A stretch of 57,508 nt of DNA from Alphaproteobacteria bacterium (GTDB lineage: Bacteria > Bacteroidota > Bacteroidia > Bacteroidales > FEN-979): the NCBI GenBank assembly GCA_009928665.1, contig SACF01000025.1:1-57508 (forward strand), read 5' to 3'. Below are positions 51,821 to 57,508 of this stretch, piece by piece. The notes under the pieces are model-generated. The model saw nothing but the letters and a program-made list of their open reading frames with translations. It searched no databases and was not told the DNA's origin. The position numbers and the translations under genes are program-made. The first letter of the stretch is position 1. Every line of letters starts with the position of its first letter.

Positions 51821-54187
51821 TTGTCGAACAGAAAGAAAATATATACAGCCGCCTTTGTCTGCTATCTGCTCTGCGGGTTATTTGCCATGAAAATCGCTGC
51901 ATGCGCTCCAATAATTTGTGATATCCATGCTATATCTCCCCCCCCGGAGTTTTCGGAACAGGTGCTGCTTCAGGACCGGGGCCCCGATTTCCCGACCAGG
52001 AAGATGATCTACCTGCATTCCGATGAAAACCAGGGTCAACCATCCGGTACGCTGAAATTCCCATGGGCCGGAGGAATGAACGCTTGCCAGTTTGCAGCGA
52101 TCGATCTCAATCTGGATGGCGTCAATGATCTGCTGATCTTCGACCGTCACGGGAACCGAAAACTCACATTTATCAATGCAGGCATCCCAAATCTGATCGA
52201 TTATAGCTTTGAACCCCGGTACGGCAGGATGCTGCCCGGGATCACCGACTGGGTCCAAACAGTCGATTACAACGGCGATGGCAAGATGGATATTTTTACT
52301 TACAACGACGGAGGGATCAGGGTATTTGAAAATATTTCCGATACCGGTTTGAAGTTTCGGTTGGTGACCAACATGTTGGAGTCGTTTTACTATACTTCAA
52401 AGGTAGGGGTTCTGGTCACAAGTGTTGATTATCCTGCAATAGCCGACATTGATAGCGACGGGGATCCCGACCTGCTGACATTTTTCGGTCTCGGATCATA
52501 TGTTGAATTCCATAAGAACCTGTCCGTCGAAAAATATGGGAATCGCGACAGTCTTGACTTCAAGCTGGAAGATCATTGTTGGGGAAAATTCAGGGAGAGC
52601 GAATCGGGAAATCACATCACCCTGAATGTTCCCTGCCCTTACGAAAACGATGATTCACCGCGGCATACCGGATCCACCATGCTGGTTACTGATCTGAACG
52701 GCGACGGATTAAAAGATCTGATACTGGGAGATGTGGATTATCCGGGTTTGATTGCGCTCACAAACGGAGGCACGAAAGATTCCGCCCTGATGGTTTCGCA
52801 GGATACTTTGTTCCCGGCTATCTCCCACCCCCTTCATTTATTCTCTTTTCCTGCAGCCTCCTTGATTGATTTTGACAATGACGGTAAGGAAGACCTGGTT
52901 TGTACTCCTTTCGATCCCGGATTTTATACTTCAGATAACTATCATAATGCCTGGTTGTATAAAAACACGGGATCCAGCAACAGACCTGTTTTTGAATTCT
53001 CCACCAACCAGTTCTTCCGATCTGAGATGATGGATTTCGGATCAGCCTCGCACCCAGTTTTGTTTGATTTCGACCAGGATGGATTGCAGGATTTGATTAT
53101 CGGGAATGAAGGATTTTACGATACTTCTTTCTACCAGGGAGGAATGCTGCATTCAGTATATCATTCAAAGATTTTTCTTTTCAGGAATACAGGAACCTTA
53201 ACATCTCCAAAGTTTTCTATTTTAACCGACGATCTCGCGGGAACCTCCGCCCTGAAAATGAGAGGTTTATATCCGGCCTGCGGTGATCTGAACGGAGATG
53301 GTCTTACCGATCTGCTGATCGGAAATGCAGAAGGCACACTGATACGGTATTTAAACCTGGGGGGACCGGATTCCCTGCCTGACTTTTCGGATCCGCGTTT
53401 TCTTTTTCAGGATATTGATGTGGGTGAATACAGTACACCTCAATTTTTTGATCTTGACAAGGATGGCCGGGATGAACTTATTGTCGGTGAACGGGGGGGG
53501 AACCTGAACCTTTACCGGAACACCGGTTCTCCGACAAATCCGGTATTCACATTTGTCACCGACAGCCTTGGATTCGTTCAGGTAACAAATTACGAGATCT
53601 CTTATGACGGTTTCAGCACGCCCTGTTTTTCGAGGGAGGCGGATGGCTCAACGATCCTGCTTGCTGGTTCTGAAGAGGGAATCATTCATTTTTACGACAG
53701 CATTGACCACAACCTGAACGGCAGGTTCAGGGAGAAATCGGGGCTGTATGCATGGCTGTCGTCGGAGCCTAACGATACCCTGTTTGGGTGGAGAACCTCA
53801 CCTGCCTTGGGAAATGCAAGCGATCCTCTTGAAATGGATATGATTACGGGAAATTTTTCAGGAGGGTTGAATTACATTACAAAAAGAAGTAAACCGGAGA
53901 TTGTCCCGGCGGTCACCGAACTGTTCCCCGGAGATGCGCCGGGATTAAGTGTCTTTCCAAATCCGGCAGATGATAAAGTTTATATCACACTTTCACGGCA
54001 TAATTATAACTATGTACCGGCACAACAGGATGGGTCTTGGGCGCTTGTCATTTTCAATTGTCTGGGCCAGATGATCCGGGTGATACCCATAACCGAAAGC
54101 ATAATCCTCTCAACATCCGATTTCCCAGAAGGACTGTATTTCATTCGTTACCAGTCCGCTACCACCAAAATGGTCATTCGGCATTAA
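51821..54187 (+). CDS. FG-GAP/VCBS repeat protein with T9SS sorting domain
   Basis: 788 residues. At least eight copies of the D-x-[ND]-x-D-G calcium-loop repeat are visible (DLNLDGVNDLLIF, DYNGDGKMDIFTY, DIDSDGDPDLLTF, DLNGDGLKDLILGD, DFDNDGKEDLVC, DFDQDGLQDLIIGN, DLNGDGLTDLLIGN, DLDKDGRDELIVGE), an FG-GAP/VCBS propeller. It ends with a T9SS sorting domain (LSVFPNPADDKVYITL, PEGLYFIRYQ). The start is a TTG: an in-frame TAA lies at 51812-51814, and only the TTG at 51821 gives a complete signal peptide (RKKIYTAAFVCYLLCGLFA); the first ATG at 51887 would cut it. Confidence 0.85.
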   Translation: MSNRKKIYTAAFVCYLLCGLFAMKIAACAPIICDIHAISPPPEFSEQVLLQDRGPDFPTRKMIYLHSDENQGQPSGTLKFPWAGGMNACQFAAIDLNLDGVNDLLIFDRHGNRKLTFINAGIPNLIDYSFEPRYGRMLPGITDWVQTVDYNGDGKMDIFTYNDGGIRVFENISDTGLKFRLVTNMLESFYYTSKVGVLVTSVDYPAIADIDSDGDPDLLTFFGLGSYVEFHKNLSVEKYGNRDSLDFKLEDHCWGKFRESESGNHITLNVPCPYENDDSPRHTGSTMLVTDLNGDGLKDLILGDVDYPGLIALTNGGTKDSALMVSQDTLFPAISHPLHLFSFPAASLIDFDNDGKEDLVCTPFDPGFYTSDNYHNAWLYKNTGSSNRPVFEFSTNQFFRSEMMDFGSASHPVLFDFDQDGLQDLIIGNEGFYDTSFYQGGMLHSVYHSKIFLFRNTGTLTSPKFSILTDDLAGTSALKMRGLYPACGDLNGDGLTDLLIGNAEGTLIRYLNLGGPDSLPDFSDPRFLFQDIDVGEYSTPQFFDLDKDGRDELIVGERGGNLNLYRNTGSPTNPVFTFVTDSLGFVQVTNYEISYDGFSTPCFSREADGSTILLAGSEEGIIHFYDSIDHNLNGRFREKSGLYAWLSSEPNDTLFGWRTSPALGNASDPLEMDMITGNFSGGLNYITKRSKPEIVPAVTELFPGDAPGLSVFPNPADDKVYITLSRHNYNYVPAQQDGSWALVIFNCLGQMIRVIPITESIILSTSDFPEGLYFIRYQSATTKMVIRH

Positions 54188-54332
54188 TCCGGTAATTATT
54201 ACATCGAATATCTGATTTGGTCACCGGAAAAGGAATCAGCTGATATTTTCCCTGAGCAATAATCCGGATTTAATCTCCGCCGATTTCCCCTTTTTTATAA
54301 TTATTTCTCGCTATTCTCCTGAAAAAAGTACG

Positions 54333-54371
54333 GTCTGTCTGCAACGCAGGGCAGATCCATCCTGCAGACCA
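54333..54371 (+). other. Two-tier hairpin upstream of mraZ
   Basis: GGTCTG (54333-54338) pairs with CAGACC (54366-54371), enclosing TCTGC/GCAGA (54339-54343 and 54352-54356). It lies in the 312-base gap between the FG-GAP gene and mraZ. No T-run follows, so it is not a standard terminator. The remaining 54188-54332 and 54372-54439 hold nothing I can assign apart from a short imperfect palindrome at about 54226-54251. Confidence 0.35.
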
Positions 54372-54439
54372 TGAACCACGCGGTCTCCGGCAAAACCGGT
54401 CAGAAACAAAAGACGATGGTGGAAAAAAGTTATTAACAA

Positions 54440-54465
54440 GTGGAGGAAGTTGGAGGAAAGTGGAG
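54440..54465 (+). promoter_or_regulatory. MraZ operator boxes
   Basis: Three direct repeats with exact 10-base spacing: GTGGAG (54440-54445), TTGGAG (54450-54455), GTGGAG (54460-54465). MraZ in E. coli binds three TGGGN boxes with 5-base gaps, the same 10-base period. The second box carries TTG in the -33 position of the promoter at 54475-54482, so binding would occlude RNA polymerase and autoregulate the division cluster. Confidence 0.7.
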
Positions 54466-54474
54466 ATTTTTATT

Positions 54475-54482
54475 TATATTTA
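54475..54482 (+). promoter_or_regulatory. -7 box for mraZ
   Basis: TATATTTA, one base off TAnnTTTG, 10 bases after the last MraZ box and 18 bases before the GTG start at 54500. Confidence 0.4.
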
Positions 54483-54499
54483 CCGTCGAAAAAAATAGT

Positions 54500-54982
54500 G
54501 TGACTACATCCAATTTGATCGGGGAATATGAATGTCGGCTTGATGAGAAAAGCCGTATTATCCTGCCGTCGGCGCTGAAGAAACAGATCAGTTCTGATGC
54601 CCGTGACAAGTTTGTTATCAACCGTGGCTTTGAAGGATGTCTGGTGTTGTATCCCGACGATGTATGGCAGGAGATTGCGAAAAAGATTAACAGGCTGAAT
54701 CTATACATGCGCGACAACCGGAAATTCGTCAGAGCATTTTACAATGGCGCTACAGAGTTGACGCTCGACAGTCAGAACAGGCTTCTGCTTCCCAAGTCGC
54801 TGCTTGTATTTGCCAATATTGAAAAGGAGATCATTCTATTTGCCTATTCCGACCGGATTGAGGTATGGAACAAGGCGACCTATCAACAACTCTTGTCGAA
54901 AGAACCGGAAGATTTCGCAGAACTGGCTGAAAAAGTAATGGGCAAACAGGAAAGAACCGAATCCACCGATGATTTACCATAA
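54500..54982 (+). CDS. mraZ: Transcriptional regulator MraZ
   Basis: 160 residues from a GTG at 54500 (VTTSNLIGEYECRLDEK); the open frame extends to 54440 but that would include the operator boxes and the promoter. Two SpoVT/AbrB-like half-domains: GEYECRLDEKSRIILPSALKKQI and NGATELTLDSQNRLLLPKSLLVFA, typical of MraZ. It binds the repeats just upstream. First gene of the dcw cluster; its end overlaps rsmH by 14 bases. Confidence 0.92.
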   Translation: MTTSNLIGEYECRLDEKSRIILPSALKKQISSDARDKFVINRGFEGCLVLYPDDVWQEIAKKINRLNLYMRDNRKFVRAFYNGATELTLDSQNRLLLPKSLLVFANIEKEIILFAYSDRIEVWNKATYQQLLSKEPEDFAELAEKVMGKQERTESTDDLP

Positions 54983-55865
54983 GAGTGTCATGCTTTCCGA
55001 AAGTATTGAAGCCCTGATGGTCAGACCGGGGGGCATTTATGTCGATGCAACATTCGGCGGAGGGGGACATACGGCCGAAATCCTGAAGAGGCTTCACGGA
55101 GGTCGGATCATCGCGTTCGATCAGGATCCCGATGCCCTTGAAAACCGTCCCTCGGATCCCAGGGTCACTATGGTAAACAGCAATTTCCGGTTTATAAAAA
55201 ATTTTCTACGGTTGCATCAGGCTTTCCCAGTTGACGGGATTCTTGCGGATCTCGGTCTTTCATCGCATCAGATTGATCAGCCGGAGCGGGGATTTTCGAC
55301 GCGGTTTGAGGGAGCGCTTGATATGCGAATGGATCCGCGAAAGGGAAAAACCGCCGGGAATGTTATCAATGAATATGATGAGGAACAGTTGAGTTTGCTT
55401 TTTTATCAATTTGGTGAGATAAAAAACGGGCGCAAGCTGGCTTCGATAATAGTTTCAGCCCGGAAAGCGAATCCGATTTTTACGACTTCCGAGCTCGCAA
55501 AACTGGCAGGAGATTGTGCTCCCGTCGGAAAGGAGCATAAATATCTTGCCCGGGTCTTCCAGTCGCTGAGAATTGAGGTAAACCAGGAACTTGATGCATT
55601 ACGGGAGTTCTTGAAACAGGCTGCCAATTCACTGAAGCCGCAAGGCCGGTTGGTAGTGATCTCCTACCATTCACTGGAGGATAAGCTGGTAAAAAACTAT
55701 TTCAGGTCAGGGAATTTTGACGGGGTAATTGAAAAGGATTTTTATGGCAATGAACTCACTCCGTTGAAATTGATCAGCCGGAAGGCATATGTTCCGTCGG
55801 AAGAGGAAATTTCTGTTAACAGCAGGGCCCGGAGTGCAAAAATGAGAGTAGCTGAAAAAAAATGA
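54969..55865 (+). CDS. rsmH: 16S rRNA (cytosine-1402 N4) methyltransferase RsmH (MraW)
   Basis: 298 residues. MIYHKSVMLSESIEAL is the family start, FGGGGHTAEILKRL the SAM motif I, GILADLGLSSHQID the catalytic-site region, and RVFQSLRIEVNQELDAL and ISYHSLEDKLVKNYF the later signatures. It methylates N4 of C1402 in 16S rRNA. Overlaps mraZ at the start and ftsL by 4 bases at the end (ATGA), so the three are translationally linked. Confidence 0.95.
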   Translation: MIYHKSVMLSESIEALMVRPGGIYVDATFGGGGHTAEILKRLHGGRIIAFDQDPDALENRPSDPRVTMVNSNFRFIKNFLRLHQAFPVDGILADLGLSSHQIDQPERGFSTRFEGALDMRMDPRKGKTAGNVINEYDEEQLSLLFYQFGEIKNGRKLASIIVSARKANPIFTTSELAKLAGDCAPVGKEHKYLARVFQSLRIEVNQELDALREFLKQAANSLKPQGRLVVISYHSLEDKLVKNYFRSGNFDGVIEKDFYGNELTPLKLISRKAYVPSEEEISVNSRARSAKMRVAEKK

Positions 55866-56356
55866 TGATCAAAGAGAATCAGCGATACACGGAACCAGAC
55901 ATCACGGAGAATTTGATGTCGCAGGGATTTTTTCAGGAACCGGGGGTTGATCCCGAGAAGGAGGTACCGGTTCAGGATCCTGTAAAACCGGTCAGAAAGA
56001 TGAAGCATGGGCGAAAAGCCGTGCAGGAGTTTCTCGGGGGTGATTACCTCTCCCGGGAATGGGTCACAGGAAACATCCTGTTTTTACTTTACCTGGCATT
56101 ACTTGCATTGATCTACATCGGCAATACCTATTCGACAGAAAAAATATACAAGGACATTGAACGAACAAAATCCGAGTTGAAGGAACTGAGGTACCATTAT
56201 ATCACTGCAAAGGCCACCCTGATGTATGAAAGCCGCCAGTCGGTCATTTCTGTAAGGGCTGTAAAATCCGGGCTGAATCAGACCAGTCTTCCGCCATACA
56301 AAATCCTTTATTCACCTGAAACGCTGAAAACAGGCCAGCATCATGAAGGACATTAA
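55862..56356 (+). CDS. Septum protein FtsL-like
   Basis: 164 residues. A basic cytoplasmic N-terminal tail of about 68 residues, one membrane helix at about 70-87 (GNILFLLYLALLALIYIG), and a periplasmic coiled coil (STEKIYKDIERTKSELKELRYHYITAKATLMYESRQ). This is the Bacteroidota FtsL layout, and it is at the ftsL position between rsmH and ftsI. Overlaps both neighbours, by 4 and 14 bases. Confidence 0.82.
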   Translation: MMIKENQRYTEPDITENLMSQGFFQEPGVDPEKEVPVQDPVKPVRKMKHGRKAVQEFLGGDYLSREWVTGNILFLLYLALLALIYIGNTYSTEKIYKDIERTKSELKELRYHYITAKATLMYESRQSVISVRAVKSGLNQTSLPPYKILYSPETLKTGQHHEGH

Positions 56357-57508
56357 AAAAGACATTCTGGTCAGGGTTTACCTGGTTTACCTCGTGGTGT
56401 TCCTTTTCGGATTGCTGGTCATTGGCCGGGCATTTATGATCCAGCAGTTTGAAAAGAAAGAATTCATGGTAATGGCGCAGAAGCAGGAAATCCATCTGGA
56501 TGAGATGGAGGCCATTAGAGGCAATATCCTTGCCGATGATGGCAGTCTGCTGGCAGTTTCCAAGCCAATGTTTGAAGTTCGCATGGATATGATGACCGAT
56601 TCATTAACCGACGAGATATTCCGGAAACACGTAGATTCACTCGCGTATCATCTATCTGAATTATTCGGTGGGCGTTCTCAGTCCGAATGGAAAGATTATC
56701 TCTGGGAAGGACGGAGAAACGAAAACCGATATCTGGTCATCCACCGCGATGTAACTTATCCCGAGTTGAACCAGATGAGAAAGTTCCCCATTTTCAGGCG
56801 GGGACAGTTTAAAGGCGGGCTTATTGTTCTCGCACAGTATGAACGGGAACTGCCATACAAATCGCTGGCCCGCAGGATCATCGGATATGAAAGCGGTGAA
56901 GGTGACAAAAAGGTGTATGTCGGACTGGAAGGCTCCTTTACGAAAAACCTTCAGGGGATCAAAGGGCAAAGGCTTATGCGCCGGGTCAGTGGTCAGGCCT
57001 GGATGCCGGTTGATCCCGAGAGCCAGATTGAACCTCAGAACGGGGATGATGTTATCTCTACCCTGGATGTAAATCTTCAGGATCTCGCGGAAACCGCACT
57101 CAGAAAGGAGCTCATCGCCGACAGCGCTGACCATGGCTGTGTTATTCTGATGGAGGTCAAAACTGGGTACTTGCGGGCAATGGCCAACCTGGGCCGGACC
57201 AAAAAGGGAACCTATGAAGAGATATTCAATTATGCCATCGGAGAGAGTCAGGAAACAGGGTCCACTTTTAAGCTAGCCTCTTTCCTGGTTGCCCTTGACG
57301 ACGGGAAAATAGATCTGAACACCCCGGTGAACTGTTATGGAGGGATAACCACCTATTCGGGACGTAAAATGGAGGATTCCCATCATGGATTGAGCGTCAT
57401 CACCGCGCGACAGGTTTTCGAGAAGTCATCCAATGTCGGAACTTCCCGGATGATCTATACCGCCTATGCCGCCACGCCCCAAAAATACATTGACGGACTG
57501 TATCGGAT
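56343..57508 (+). CDS. ftsI: Penicillin-binding protein FtsI (PBP3), truncated by window end
   Basis: 388 complete codons are present from the ATG at 56343; the stop is beyond 57508. An N-terminal membrane helix at about 10-28 (VYLVYLVVFLFGLLVIGRAF) is followed by the pedestal region and GLEGSFTKNLQGIKGQR. The transpeptidase domain has the catalytic SxxK as STFK (Ser307) and SSN (362-364); the KTG motif lies outside the window. It cross-links septal peptidoglycan with FtsW. Overlaps ftsL by 14 bases. Confidence 0.93.
   Translation, partial: MKDIKKDILVRVYLVYLVVFLFGLLVIGRAFMIQQFEKKEFMVMAQKQEIHLDEMEAIRGNILADDGSLLAVSKPMFEVRMDMMTDSLTDEIFRKHVDSLAYHLSELFGGRSQSEWKDYLWEGRRNENRYLVIHRDVTYPELNQMRKFPIFRRGQFKGGLIVLAQYERELPYKSLARRIIGYESGEGDKKVYVGLEGSFTKNLQGIKGQRLMRRVSGQAWMPVDPESQIEPQNGDDVISTLDVNLQDLAETALRKELIADSADHGCVILMEVKTGYLRAMANLGRTKKGTYEEIFNYAIGESQETGSTFKLASFLVALDDGKIDLNTPVNCYGGITTYSGRKMEDSHHGLSVITARQVFEKSSNVGTSRMIYTAYAATPQKYIDGLYR

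Noticed and set aside
54440..54499. Longer mraZ reading frame
   Set aside because: The extra segment covers the operator repeats and the promoter, and the family starts at TSNLIGEYECRLD.

Overview
The window looks like a chromosomal segment of a free-living member of the Bacteroidota, probably Bacteroidales-like. The evidence is: secreted proteins ending in type IX secretion (T9SS) C-terminal sorting domains; FISUMP-domain proteins; a complete MoxR-DUF58-BatA-E operon; an Fkp-type fucose kinase/guanylyltransferase; an UpxY-type NusG paralogue; a tmRNA with a Bacteroidota-style tag; and repeated TAnnTTTG (-7) promoter boxes, the signature of the Bacteroidota primary sigma factor. No phage, insertion sequence, CRISPR array or rRNA operon is visible.

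Layout. 1-4100: a truncated lipid A-type acyltransferase, EngB, a degenerate nucleotidyltransferase, and a two-gene biotin-dependent acyl-CoA carboxylase. 4240-6260: a promoter and structured leader ahead of an UpxY antiterminator and a nucleotide-sugar dehydrogenase, which is the head of a surface-polysaccharide operon. 6300-12700: a T9SS protein and a fucose salvage trio (Fkp, RhaM-family mutarotase, FucP). 12900-17700: FISUMP protein, a 77-residue-repeat helical protein, tRNA-Glu, a GreA/Rnk-like factor, a conserved hypothetical, a Nudix protein and PyrE. 17760-29960 (minus strand): a large T9SS protein, then the Bat operon, which in transcription order reads rlmH, moxR, DUF58, a BatD-like protein, batA, batB, batC, batD, batE. 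30000-31300: DUF4783 protein and NadC.

31320-37300 is a visibly AT-rich block: a polysaccharide-deacetylase-like protein, a GNAT acyltransferase, a KAS III, a dedicated acyl carrier protein and an SDR reductase, then a DNRLRE/PKD T9SS protein. My reading is a small acyl-modification cassette that builds a short 3-hydroxyacyl group on its own carrier protein and attaches it to an amino sugar or other surface glycan. This is the most novel-looking module here. At 37338 the base composition returns to that of the rest of the window with a YihY-family protein, followed by a minus-strand polysaccharide cluster (38228-44995: flippase, GT2, methyltransferase, GT4, epimerase, sugar nucleotidyltransferase, LegB-like dehydratase).

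45000-50500: a TPR-PAS-HisKA_2 sensor kinase, GpsA, tmRNA and a FISUMP lipoprotein. 50535-54190: a receiver-AAA+ (NtrC-like) regulator without a DNA-binding domain, divergent from an FG-GAP/VCBS T9SS protein. 54440-57508: the start of the division and cell-wall cluster, with MraZ operator boxes, mraZ, rsmH, ftsL and the 5' two-thirds of ftsI, which runs off the window.
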